In this document: positions 16,972 to 24,772 of the stretch, piece by piece | Layout: every line of letters begins with the position of its first letter | Numbering within the stretch: position 1 is the first letter of the stretch | Origin: Ruminococcaceae bacterium UBA7217 | GTDB taxonomy: Bacteria; Bacillota; Clostridia; Oscillospirales; Acutalibacteraceae | Reading direction: 5' to 3' | Assembly (NCBI GenBank): GCA_002490425.1 | Contig: DKTZ01000006.1 | Location: 5,212 to 38,275 of the forward strand | DNA: 33,064 bases | Position numbers and translations under genes: made by a program | The notes under the pieces: generated by a model | Database searches by the model: none | Told to the model about the DNA's origin: nothing | What the model saw: only the letters and a program-made list of their open reading frames with translations

Positions 16972-16999
16972 GTTAATCGGTTAACAGTTAGTTGACTAA
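16972..16999 (+). promoter_or_regulatory. Twin palindromic operators, likely MarR autoregulatory sites
   Basis: Two short palindromes follow the -10 box directly: GTTAATCGGTTAAC (16972-16985, perfect GTTAA/TTAAC arms) and TTAGTTGACTAA (16988-16999, perfect TTAGT/ACTAA arms). They lie between promoter and marR start, where repressor binding would block transcription. Confidence 0.65.
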
Positions 17000-17018
17000 T
17001 TATTTTTTGAGGTAGAGT

Positions 17019-17498
17019 ATGGACGACAGAAAAAAAGAGCTTTGCGATATGCTTCATTCGGTCAATATCGGCGAGAGACATATTGTTGACAGACTGCTCG
17101 AGGATAAGGGAATTTATTTCGGTCAGCCGCCGATTTTGTGCTATTTAAGTAAAAATCCCAATGCTACACAAAAGGATATTGCGGACTGCTTGGGCATTTC
17201 GCCTGCGTCTGTTGCAGTATCGGTTAAACGAATGGAAAAGGCAGGCGTAATTTCACGGCAGACAGACAAGGACGACGCAAGACGGAACAACCTATCCCTC
17301 ACACAAAAAGGGTGGGAGCTTGAGGCATTTGCACGACGGACCTTTTCAGAGGTTGACAATGCTAAAATTTCAGGCTTTACAGAAGAAGAAATTCAGCTTA
17401 TGCTGTCTTTAATAAAAAAAATGAACGATAATCTTTCGGCGGCTTTCCCTGAAAAGACTAAACGCTCATTTAAACAGAAGGAGGAACAAGATGTTTAA
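17019..17498 (+). CDS. MarR-family transcriptional regulator
   Basis: A 159-residue winged-helix protein of normal MarR size. It shows the recognition region TQKDIADCLGISPASVAVSVKRMEKAGVI in parts and the wing with the D-x-R signature (RQTDKDDARRNNLSLTQKG). It is the first gene of a three-gene operon; the downstream ABC gene starts 8 bp before its stop. A ligand-responsive repressor of the exporter is the likely role, and two palindromes in its own leader support autoregulation. Confidence 0.92.
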   Translation: MDDRKKELCDMLHSVNIGERHIVDRLLEDKGIYFGQPPILCYLSKNPNATQKDIADCLGISPASVAVSVKRMEKAGVISRQTDKDDARRNNLSLTQKGWELEAFARRTFSEVDNAKISGFTEEEIQLMLSLIKKMNDNLSAAFPEKTKRSFKQKEEQDV

Positions 17499-19260
17499 GC
17501 TTTTAAAATATGCTGACAAATACAAAATATATGCATTTATTTGTCCGATTTTAATGATAGGCGAGGTTATGTTTGAGCTGCTTATCCCACAGGTTATGGC
17601 GGATATTGTTGAAACCATTCTGTTAACCGAAAATGCAGACGCCGCAGTGCAGAATGCCGCTATACACGATATTTTTGCATACGGCGGGAAAATGCTTGTT
17701 TTTGCGCTTTGCTCGCTGTTTTGCGGTTCGCTTGCCGCAAGAGTCGGCGCAGTTGCAGGTATGGGCTTCGGAGCCAGCCTTCGCCACGGGCTTATGGAAA
17801 AATTGCAGACATTTTCATTTTCAAATATCGACAAATTTTCAACTGCGTCGCTTATTACGAGAATGACAACCGATGTCAATACGGTTCAAAATACATTTTT
17901 AATGCTTATCAGAGTATTTTTCCGTGCGCCGATTATGCTTGTATCTGCTTTGATACTTTGCATACGAATGAGCCCTGAGGTTGCAAGCGTTTTTGCGGTT
18001 GCACTCCCGATTATTGTTATTGTGCTTGCAATTTTTGCACCTATTGCAATAAAGCGTTTCCGTATTATGCTTAAAAAATTCGATAAATTCAATGCGTCTA
18101 TTCAGGAAAATTTCACGAATATCCGAGTTGTAAAGGCGTTTGTGCGTACGGATTACGAAAAGAAGAAATTTAAGGATTCAAACGACAATCTTACCGAATC
18201 TGCAATCAGCGCCGAAAAAATAATGGTTTTGGGCGAGCCTGCACTTATGCTGCTCATGTACCTTACCATTATGGCAATTGTTGTTATTGCGACAAAGTCA
18301 ATATCCGAAATGAAGCTTGAGGTCGGTCAGTTCACGGCTATTTTCACCTACGCTTTCCAAATTTTAATGTCATTCCTTATGACGATTATGATTTTGGCTC
18401 AGTTCTTTATGGCGGAGGCAAGCGCTAAACGTATCGGCGAAGTTCTTGAGGAAACACCCGACATTAAGGACCCCGAATCCCCTGTTCACGAGGTTCCCGA
18501 CGGCAGTGTCGAGTTTAAAAATGTGTCTTTCCGTTACGGCAACGGCGCCGATGTTATTAAAGATGTTTCCTTTAAGATAAACAGCGGCGAAATGATAGGC
18601 ATTATGGGTGCTACGGGCAGCTCGAAGTCATCAATAGTTCAGTTAATTCCGAGACTTTACGATACTACTTCGGGTGAGGTGCTCGTCGGCGGAAAAAATG
18701 TTAAGGATTATTCCGTTTACGGTCTTCGTGAGGCTGTAAGTATGGTTCTTCAAAAGAATGTGCTTTTCTCGGGCACAATAGCCGAAAATCTTCGCTGGGG
18801 CAATAAAAATGCCGGTGATGAAGAGCTTAGAAAAGCGTGCGAAATTTCCGATGCACTTTCCTTTGTTGAGTCTTTTCCCGACGGTTTTAACACAGACCTC
18901 GGTCAGGGCGGCGTAAATGTTTCGGGCGGTCAAAAACAGCGTCTTTGCATTGCAAGGGCGATCCTTAAAAACCCGAAAATTCTCATTCTTGACGACTCCA
19001 CAAGTGCTGTTGACACGGCGACGGACGCGCGTATAAGGTCTGCTCTTCGCAAATACACGCCCGACACTACAAAAATTATCATTGCACAGAGAATCTCTTC
19101 CGTTTCAGACTGCGACAAGATAATTATTCTTGACGGCGGTAAAATTTCGGACATCGGCACGCACGTGGAGCTTTTGGAACGCAGTGAGATTTACAAAGAT
19201 ATTTATGAGGCACAGCAAAAGGGCTGTGACGATTTTGATGCAGAAAGGAGTGAGCAGTAA
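17491..19260 (+). CDS. ABC exporter half-transporter, degenerate ATPase partner
   Basis: A 589-residue type IV ABC exporter subunit: six-helix membrane domain (about 1-310) then a nucleotide-binding domain. Walker A is GATGSSKSS and the signature is the canonical VSGGQ. The Walker B region is LILDDSTSAVD, with Asp (D502) where the catalytic Glu should be, and the H-loop residue is Gln (IIAQRIS, Q533) instead of His. This is the known pattern of the degenerate subunit in heterodimeric exporters such as TM287/288, LmrCD and BmrCD. It overlaps marR by 8 bp and the next ABC gene by 1 bp, so the two should assemble together. Substrate unknown; drugs or lipids are typical. Confidence 0.92.
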   Translation: MFKLLKYADKYKIYAFICPILMIGEVMFELLIPQVMADIVETILLTENADAAVQNAAIHDIFAYGGKMLVFALCSLFCGSLAARVGAVAGMGFGASLRHGLMEKLQTFSFSNIDKFSTASLITRMTTDVNTVQNTFLMLIRVFFRAPIMLVSALILCIRMSPEVASVFAVALPIIVIVLAIFAPIAIKRFRIMLKKFDKFNASIQENFTNIRVVKAFVRTDYEKKKFKDSNDNLTESAISAEKIMVLGEPALMLLMYLTIMAIVVIATKSISEMKLEVGQFTAIFTYAFQILMSFLMTIMILAQFFMAEASAKRIGEVLEETPDIKDPESPVHEVPDGSVEFKNVSFRYGNGADVIKDVSFKINSGEMIGIMGATGSSKSSIVQLIPRLYDTTSGEVLVGGKNVKDYSVYGLREAVSMVLQKNVLFSGTIAENLRWGNKNAGDEELRKACEISDALSFVESFPDGFNTDLGQGGVNVSGGQKQRLCIARAILKNPKILILDDSTSAVDTATDARIRSALRKYTPDTTKIIIAQRISSVSDCDKIIILDGGKISDIGTHVELLERSEIYKDIYEAQQKGCDDFDAERSEQ

Positions 19261-21161
19261 TGCCGGGACCCGGACGCAAAAATCAAATGCCGACCGTAAA
19301 ACCTAAAAATACAGGTGCAACAGTTAAAAGACTTTTAAAATATTTGGGTAAGGAAAAAAAGCTTCTTATCGGAATGATTATTCTTGTAATTTTAAGCTCG
19401 CTTGCAACGGTTGCAATTTCAATTTTTATTGAACCGATTGTTGATGATTTGCTTACTCCTGCCATAGGAAAGGGCTTTTCATGGTCGCTTTTCAACGGAG
19501 TTAAAAAACAGATAATTTTTATGGCGGTTATTGCTATAGTCAGCGTTATTGCTTCATACGGCAAAGCAAAATGCTCTGTTTTGCTAACTGCCCGAACAAT
19601 GAATATTTTCCGTAAGGATATATTTGACTCCGTTTCCGACTTGCCCATAAAATTTTACGACACACGCCCCAACGGCGAAATTATGAGCCGCTTTACAAAC
19701 GATGTTGAGTCAGTAAGAATGTTCCTTTCTCAGGGACTTCCTCAGCTCGTTTCCTCAACAATAACAATATTAGGTTCTTTTTTCGTAATGCTTCATTACA
19801 GCCCTGTGCTCACACTTCTTGTGCTTGTTATGGTTGCCTTTATGGTGTTCCTTACAAAAGTACTCGGTAAGAAAAGCTCATATTATTTCAAAAAGCAGCA
19901 ACAGGATTTAGGTGTAGTTAACGGTTATATTGAGGAAATGATAGAGGGTCAAAAGGTTGTCAAGGTTTTCAACCATGAGGAAGAAACAGTTGAGAAATTC
20001 AACGAAATAAATGAGAATTTGCGTAAAGCGTCAACGGGTGCTAATACCTTTGCAAGCATACTTATGCCTCTTATGAACAACCTTTCCCATGTAAATTATG
20101 CAATAACAGCCGCAGTAGGCGGTATGCTAGCAGTCAAGGGAGTTCTTTCTCCCGGCAGTATCGTTGCATTTTTGCAGAATTCAAAAAACTTTTCACAACC
20201 GATTTCAAACCTCTCACAGCAATTTAACAATGCAATTATGGCAGTTGCAGGCGCTGAAAGAATTTTTGAGTATCTTGACGAGCAGCCCGAGGAGGACGAG
20301 GGCTATGTTACCCTTGTAAATGCCCGTAAGGACGAAAACGGCGTTATTACCGAATGTCCCGAGCATACAGGTTTTTGGGCGTGGAAGCACGTGCATCAGG
20401 CAGACGGAACAGTTGAATACAAGGAACTTCAGGGCAAGGTAGAGTTTGAAAATGTCACATTCTCTTATGACGGCAAAAAGACCGTGTTAAACGACATTTC
20501 GCTTTATGCAAAGCCCGGTCAGAAAATAGCGTTTGTCGGGTCGACAGGTGCAGGCAAAACGACCATAACAAATCTTATTAACCGTTTCTATGACATCAGC
20601 GAGGGTAAAATAAGATATGACGGAATAAATATTCAGAAAATTAAAAAAGACGACCTTCGCCGTTCACTCGGTATGGTTTTGCAGGATACCCACCTGTTTA
20701 CAGGCACGGTCAGGGATAATATCCGTTACGGTAATTTGGATGCAACAGACGAGCAGATTGAAAATGCCGCAAAGCTTGCAAATGCCCACGATTTTATTAT
20801 GGCACTGCCCGACGGCTATGATACCGTCCTCGGCTCAGACGGCGGAAATCTTTCGCAGGGTCAAAGACAGCTTCTTTCCATTGCCCGTGCCGCTGTCGCA
20901 GACCCGCCCGTACTGATTCTTGATGAAGCGACAAGCTCAATTGATACCCGAACCGAAAAGCTTATCGAACAGGGGATGGATAAGCTGATGGCAGGCAGAA
21001 CGGTGTTTGTTATCGCCCACCGACTTTCGACCGTCCGCAATGCAAATGCAATTATGGTGCTTGAAAACGGCGAAATTATTGAGCGCGGCGACCATGACGA
21101 TTTGCTTTCACAAAAGGGCAGATATTACCAGCTTTATACAGGTCAGTTTGAGTTGTCATAA
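19260..21161 (+). CDS. ABC exporter half-transporter, catalytic partner
   Basis: A 633-residue partner of the preceding gene. Walker A is GSTGAGKTT, Walker B LILDEATSSID with catalytic E556, and the H-loop is H587 (IAHRLST), all canonical. Its signature is altered to LSQGQ, which completes the degenerate site against the partner's Asp/Gln residues. About 50 residues are inserted between the membrane and nucleotide-binding domains (from EEDEGYVTLVNARKDENG to about YKELQGK), a feature I recall from BmrD/LmrD-type subunits. The ATG overlaps the upstream stop (TAATG). A strong terminator follows. Confidence 0.93.
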   Translation: MPGPGRKNQMPTVKPKNTGATVKRLLKYLGKEKKLLIGMIILVILSSLATVAISIFIEPIVDDLLTPAIGKGFSWSLFNGVKKQIIFMAVIAIVSVIASYGKAKCSVLLTARTMNIFRKDIFDSVSDLPIKFYDTRPNGEIMSRFTNDVESVRMFLSQGLPQLVSSTITILGSFFVMLHYSPVLTLLVLVMVAFMVFLTKVLGKKSSYYFKKQQQDLGVVNGYIEEMIEGQKVVKVFNHEEETVEKFNEINENLRKASTGANTFASILMPLMNNLSHVNYAITAAVGGMLAVKGVLSPGSIVAFLQNSKNFSQPISNLSQQFNNAIMAVAGAERIFEYLDEQPEEDEGYVTLVNARKDENGVITECPEHTGFWAWKHVHQADGTVEYKELQGKVEFENVTFSYDGKKTVLNDISLYAKPGQKIAFVGSTGAGKTTITNLINRFYDISEGKIRYDGINIQKIKKDDLRRSLGMVLQDTHLFTGTVRDNIRYGNLDATDEQIENAAKLANAHDFIMALPDGYDTVLGSDGGNLSQGQRQLLSIARAAVADPPVLILDEATSSIDTRTEKLIEQGMDKLMAGRTVFVIAHRLSTVRNANAIMVLENGEIIERGDHDDLLSQKGRYYQLYTGQFELS

Positions 21162-21191
21162 GATAAACCGCAAAATTTAATTAAAAACATT

Positions 21192-21232
21192 AAGTACCGC
21201 AGATTACTAAGTTAATTTGCGGTACTTTTTTG
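21192..21232 (+). terminator. Rho-independent terminator of the marR-ABC operon
   Basis: AAGTACCGCA (21192-21201) pairs perfectly with TGCGGTACTT (21218-21227), followed by a T-run. Confidence 0.9.
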
Positions 21233-21258
21233 GTTAAATCCGTAGAAAAATCAGGAGC

Positions 21259-21390
21259 TTTATGGTAAAATAAAGGCAAGCGTTTATTTTACCACGATTT
21301 ATATGTCCGTCCTCCTCTGCCTTACGGCAAACCGTCGGACATGGACGAAATTTTACCATAACGCTTCGCTTTTATGGTAAAATAATCGTG
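21259..21390. repeat. Nested palindromic element containing copy 2 of the 60-bp repeat
   Basis: A direct repeat, TTTATGGTAAAATAA, occurs at 21259-21273 and 21371-21385. Inside it are hairpins TGGTAAAATAAA/TTTATTTTACCA (21263-21274 with 21283-21294) and TTTTACCATA/TATGGTAAAA (21351-21360 with 21373-21382), plus CACGATT/AATCGTG (21293-21299 with 21384-21390). The centre, 21297-21356, is the inverted copy of 10796-10854. No coding potential. Confidence 0.75.
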
Positions 21391-21444
21391 AACTATTTTT
21401 TAAAGATTTTTTCAAAGTTCTATTCAAATTACTTTATCCGCAAT

Positions 21445-21450
21445 CGGAGG
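21445..21450 (+). promoter_or_regulatory. Ribosome binding site fixing the start at 21459
   Basis: CGGAGG is eight bases before the ATG at 21459. The in-frame GTG at 21450 overlaps the site itself and cannot be the start. Confidence 0.75.
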
Positions 21451-21458
21451 TGCCGAAA

Positions 21459-21779
21459 ATGAATACAAAATATACAGGCAAGTGGCAGGGAAAAGTGGAC
21501 ACGCCTTTTTTTAAAGGCAGCGCCGAGGTTGATATTTTCGACAACGGCGGTGAATACGGCTTTAACGCAAAGGTTCAGGGCTTTGACAAGCTCCCTGAAT
21601 TTTCGGTCTATGACATTAAAGAGGGTGAAAATTCTCTTAGCGGCAAAGCGGATATAAATATGCTCGGTAAAATCACCGCTGAAATTGAGGTTCATTTTAA
21701 CGGCGACATCTTTACGGGTGAAATCCGCCTACCTGTTTTCGGCACGGTGCAAATACTTGACGGCAGGAGAATAGTGTGA
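21459..21779 (+). CDS. Small beta-rich protein, function unknown
   Basis: Not recognised. The 106 residues alternate polar and hydrophobic positions (YTGKWQGKVDTPFFKG, AEVDIFDNGGEYGFNAKVQG, GKITAEIEVHFNGDIFTGEI), which suggests a single beta-barrel or sandwich domain. No signal peptide, membrane segment or Cys. It stands between two repeats: the nested palindromic element upstream and a palindrome over its own stop codon. Confidence 0.7.
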   Translation: MNTKYTGKWQGKVDTPFFKGSAEVDIFDNGGEYGFNAKVQGFDKLPEFSVYDIKEGENSLSGKADINMLGKITAEIEVHFNGDIFTGEIRLPVFGTVQILDGRRIV

Positions 21780-21792
21780 AAAATCACACTAT
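21771..21792 (+). repeat. Perfect palindrome overlapping a stop codon
   Basis: ATAGTGTG (21771-21778), a six-base loop, CACACTAT (21785-21792). The stop TGA (21777-21779) lies in the arm/loop border. No T-run follows, so it is more likely an mRNA 3'-end stabiliser or weak terminator. Confidence 0.5.
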
Positions 21793-21842
21793 TCAAATTA
21801 TATTGCCCTCAAAGTTTGCCTGCGGCATAATTTTAGATGGCT

Positions 21843-21933
21843 AAAAATCACCATTATCGTCTGTTCAGGCAACGCAGGATATAAGTGATTTTTTTTAATA
21901 AACTATTCATTGCCTGAAAGACTATGGTGATTT
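21843..21933 (+). promoter_or_regulatory. Leader with long inverted repeat and alternative terminator pairing
   Basis: AAATCACCAT (21845-21854) pairs with ATGGTGATTT (21924-21933), GTCT (21859-21862) with AGAC (21919-21922), and TTCAGGCAA (21864-21872) with TTGCCTGAA (21910-21918), giving 23 base pairs. The outer stem buries GGTGA (21926-21930), the only plausible ribosome binding site of the methyltransferase gene. The left arm (21843-21851) can instead pair with GTGATTTTT (21885-21893), which ends in a T-run like a terminator. It may be an RNA switch or simply an inserted palindromic element. Confidence 0.5.
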
Positions 21934-21938
21934 AATTG

Positions 21939-23099
21939 ATGGACTTTTCCTGTAAATATGCAAAAAAATGCGGGGCATGCCAACTGCTCAACGTGCCGTA
22001 TGAAAAACAGCTCAGCTTTAAAATGGCAAATGAAATTAAGCTTTTGGGACGGTTTTGCAAAATAGACGAAATAATCGGAATGGACAGCCCCTGCTGTTAT
22101 AGAAACAAATCCCAGTACGCTTTCGGCGTTTACAAAGGTAAAACCGTTGCAGGAGTTTACCAATCCTCAACTCACAGAATTGTTGATATTGACTCTTGCC
22201 TGCTTACTGACGAAAAAGCTGATGAAATTTTCGGCGTACTTAAAAAACTTCTGAAGAGTTTTAAGCTAAAGCCCTACGACGAGAAAACCGGCACGGGATT
22301 TTTACGCCATCTTCTTGTGAAAACGGGCTTTAAAAGCGGTGAAACAATGGTAGTGCTTGTTACGGGGACAAAGGAGTTTCCGAAAAAACGCTCGTTTATT
22401 AACGCATTAGTTAAAAATTGTCCGTACATTACAACCGTTATTCAAAATGTAAATTCAAGATTCACAAGTCTTGTGCTCGGCGATTTCAGCGAGGTGCTTT
22501 ACGGCGACGGAAAAATTACCGAAGAGCTTTGCGGTATGAAATTCCGTATTTCGCCCAAAGCGTTTTATCAGATAAACCCTATTCAGACTGAATTTCTGTA
22601 CGGCAAGGCGCTCGAATTTGCCGATTTTAAGGGTGACGAAGAAATTATTGACGCATATTGCGGAACGGGTACAATAGGACTTATTGCAAGCAGTAAGGTC
22701 AAAAGCGTTATCGGTGTTGAAATAAACAAAGATGCGGTAAAAGACGCAAAAGAAAACGCACGGCTGAACGGCGTTCAGAATATTAAATTTTACAATGCGG
22801 ATGCGGGCAAATTTATGACCGAGCTTGCCGAAAACCGCACAAAAATTGATGCGGTAATAATGGACCCTGCAAGGGCGGGCGCAGACATTCCGTTTTTATC
22901 CTCACTTGTCAAGCTGTCGCCCGAAAAGGTTATTTATGTGTCCTGCAACCCCGAAACGCTTGCAAGGGATTTACGATACTTCACCAAAAACGGCTATAAA
23001 GTCCGCAAAATTCAGCCTGTCGATATGTTCCCCCATACTGAGCATATTGAAAATGTGGTTTTACTAAAAAGCATTAACAACCGCATACAACAAAAATAA
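21939..23099 (+). CDS. RNA uracil-C5 methyltransferase (TrmA/RlmD/RlmCD family)
   Basis: SAM-dependent methylation of a specific uridine in rRNA or tRNA. The 386-residue protein carries iron-sulfur cluster Cys in the family spacing: C5, C11, C14 (CKYAKKCGAC) and C87 (IDSCLLTD). The SAM-binding motif is DAYCGTGTIGL, the catalytic loop DPARAG, and the nucleophile C336 in YVSCNPETLARDL. The usual N-terminal TRAM domain is missing, because the protein begins at the cluster motif. The ATG at 21939 is chosen over the adjacent TTG at 21936. Which uridine is modified cannot be decided; in Firmicutes RlmCD often does U747 and U1939. A terminator follows within 20 bp. Confidence 0.92.
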   Translation: MDFSCKYAKKCGACQLLNVPYEKQLSFKMANEIKLLGRFCKIDEIIGMDSPCCYRNKSQYAFGVYKGKTVAGVYQSSTHRIVDIDSCLLTDEKADEIFGVLKKLLKSFKLKPYDEKTGTGFLRHLLVKTGFKSGETMVVLVTGTKEFPKKRSFINALVKNCPYITTVIQNVNSRFTSLVLGDFSEVLYGDGKITEELCGMKFRISPKAFYQINPIQTEFLYGKALEFADFKGDEEIIDAYCGTGTIGLIASSKVKSVIGVEINKDAVKDAKENARLNGVQNIKFYNADAGKFMTELAENRTKIDAVIMDPARAGADIPFLSSLVKLSPEKVIYVSCNPETLARDLRYFTKNGYKVRKIQPVDMFPHTEHIENVVLLKSINNRIQQK

Positions 23100-23123
23100 C
23101 CCGATGCAAAAAGCATCGGGTTT
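23100..23123. terminator. Bidirectional terminator between convergent genes
   Basis: CCCGATGC (23100-23107) pairs with GCATCGGG (23113-23120) around AAAAA and is followed by TTT on the plus strand. On the minus strand a T-rich stretch also follows. It serves the methyltransferase gene and the surface-protein operon coming from the right. Confidence 0.8.
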
Positions 23124-23148
23124 AATATTTTTCCAAACGTATTGGGGG

Positions 23149-24156
23149 TTATGCGGTTTCCTCTTCTTCGTCTTTACGGCGTCTGCGTACAATCACAAAC
23201 AGGAAAAGGAAGAAGCTGAAGGATAACAGAATACCCACTAATAACGGGTTTTCACGAATGAATGCGTCTGTGTTCGGGAAAATGGGATTCTTAATCGGTT
23301 TATCAGGATTGTCGGGCGGGGTCGGCTCTTTGCCAATTCTGATTTCCGTCCAATCATCATCGTCCGGATTGTCAGGATCTACCCCGGGCACGCCGTCGGG
23401 AAGTCCACCGTTTCCGTGTACCTCAAAATCCAAGAAAATCTCCTTAGTACCTGTCGGAACAGTTATTACCTGTGTGCCATCGGGAAGCATTGCAACAGAA
23501 GGCTCCGTTGCATTTTCGTCTACCTCAATGGCAAAATAGGTTTTGCCCGCAGGCGTACCGTCGGGATTTTTAATTGTTACGGTATGGAAACCGTTTTTAA
23601 TCTCATCAACCTTGTAGCTGTATTTGCCGTCGGGTGTAACCTCAATCTCTCCAAAGTCAATCTCGAGTCTTGCATCTGTGAACGGCTTACCGTCCTTGTA
23701 AATGCCGCCGTGCATTGCGATATGGTCACAGTCATCGCCCGGCTTGTCGGGATTGTCAGGGTCATAATCGGGGTCATCGGGACCCACCGGCGGAACATCG
23801 TCACATTTTTCAAACGTAAACACAACATCCATATCTGTTGCTACATCCGCTAATGTCAGTTTACCGTGCAAAACATCATCTGTAACATCTTCACCGTTTA
23901 CTGTTACGGCTTTCAGGTGACTGTCCGCCTTGCAAATAACAGACAGAACCACATCATCAAAGCGTTCAACGGTAATTGTGCTTTCGCTTGCAAGAGTGTT
24001 ATTCTGGTACAGAATATAACCGCCCTCGTTATACGTTATGGTAATTTCATGTATATTCGGCACAACGGTTGAAACCTGAACATCTGCCGCAAATGCACCA
24101 AGTGACATGCAAATGCACAAAATTACAGCCAAAACCGCACTGCTGATTTTTTTCAT
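23149..24156 (-). CDS. Secreted surface protein with LPXTG-like (FPNTD) C-terminal anchor
   Basis: Last gene of the surface operon; 335 residues. A signal peptide (MKKISSAVLAV...SLGAFA) is followed by a small beta domain (about 24-115), a Pro/Asp-rich linker (PPVGPDDPDYDPDNPDKPG), a second beta domain with a GKYSYKVDEIKNGFHTVTI core, and another Pro/Asp linker. The C-terminus reads FPNTD (codons 23266-23280), a hydrophobic helix, then RRRRKDEEEE: the order of a sortase sorting signal but with F for L and D for G. It may be wall-attached by a variant sortase or stay membrane-anchored. The start at 24156 is set by GGAGG seven bases upstream; an upstream in-frame start at 24192 has no signal-peptide logic. 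Confidence 0.82.
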   Translation of the reverse strand: MKKISSAVLAVILCICMSLGAFAADVQVSTVVPNIHEITITYNEGGYILYQNNTLASESTITVERFDDVVLSVICKADSHLKAVTVNGEDVTDDVLHGKLTLADVATDMDVVFTFEKCDDVPPVGPDDPDYDPDNPDKPGDDCDHIAMHGGIYKDGKPFTDARLEIDFGEIEVTPDGKYSYKVDEIKNGFHTVTIKNPDGTPAGKTYFAIEVDENATEPSVAMLPDGTQVITVPTGTKEIFLDFEVHGNGGLPDGVPGVDPDNPDDDDWTEIRIGKEPTPPDNPDKPIKNPIFPNTDAFIRENPLLVGILLSFSFFLFLFVIVRRRRKDEEEETA

Positions 24157-24163
24157 GAAACCA

Positions 24164-24168
24164 CCTCC
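24164..24168 (-). promoter_or_regulatory. Ribosome binding site fixing the start at 24156
   Basis: GGAGG on the minus strand lies seven bases before the ATG at 24156 and immediately precedes a normal signal peptide. Confidence 0.75.
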
Positions 24169-24198
24169 CTTTATTTCTTTACGAAAAAACACGGTTTA

Positions 24199-24708
24199 TT
24201 ATGCAGGAATAACTTCAGCTGTAAATGTTAAGTTAGTCTCATATCTTGCAACGGGAACCTTGTTCCAGTCAGTTGAGTTAATAACAATATTGAAGGGTCT
24301 GTTAACGTTAACAACTTCCTTATCTGTTGTATAAGCAAGGCTTGTTGTGTCAATTGCAGGACCGTCATCTGTCTTTGAGAATGTGAAGGGAAGTACATCA
24401 GTTGTGCTTGCATTTGTAAGATTCTGCTCGCCTGCATTAACAGTAACTGTTAAACGCTCGCCAAGGTTCATCTGAGTTTTAATGCTGTAACTGAACATTG
24501 TTTTTTCATTGCCCCAAGGGATTTTAACCTCTGCGGGTATTGTTACACAATAGTACTGATAATCAGAAGGCATTGATGATGTATCTGTGTAAAGTAATGA
24601 ATCAGCTGTATTAGCTGTTTTGTCTGTAATCTGCTTTTCAGCAAATACAGGAACGCAAATTGCGAACATCATTACAAGTGCTAACATAATTGCAAAAATC
24701 TTTTTCAT
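24199..24708 (-). CDS. Secreted repeat-family subunit 5 (of five paralogues)
   Basis: A 169-residue secreted protein, fifth in transcription order. Signal peptide MKKIFAIMLALVM...CVPVFA, then a mature N-terminus KQITDKTANTADSL and the family domain: VTIPAEVKIPWG, YSIKTQMNLGERLTVTV, DGPAID, and the ending W-NKVPVARYETNLTFTAEV. The whole mature region should be one beta-sandwich-like domain preceded by a free strand. The family also appears at the C-terminus of the 1732-residue protein. Function unknown; a structural surface subunit is my inference. No Cys in the mature part. Confidence 0.85.
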   Translation of the reverse strand: MKKIFAIMLALVMMFAICVPVFAEKQITDKTANTADSLLYTDTSSMPSDYQYYCVTIPAEVKIPWGNEKTMFSYSIKTQMNLGERLTVTVNAGEQNLTNASTTDVLPFTFSKTDDGPAIDTTSLAYTTDKEVVNVNRPFNIVINSTDWNKVPVARYETNLTFTAEVIPA

Positions 24709-24772
24709 AAGTAAAAACTCCTCTCAAATTTAAAATAAGTATTTAATATTTTTATTTATGCAATTTATTAAA

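Noticed and set aside
24156..24192. Upstream start giving a 347-residue anchored protein
   Set aside because: It would put 12 charged residues before the signal peptide; GGAGG seven bases before 24156 clearly marks the later ATG.
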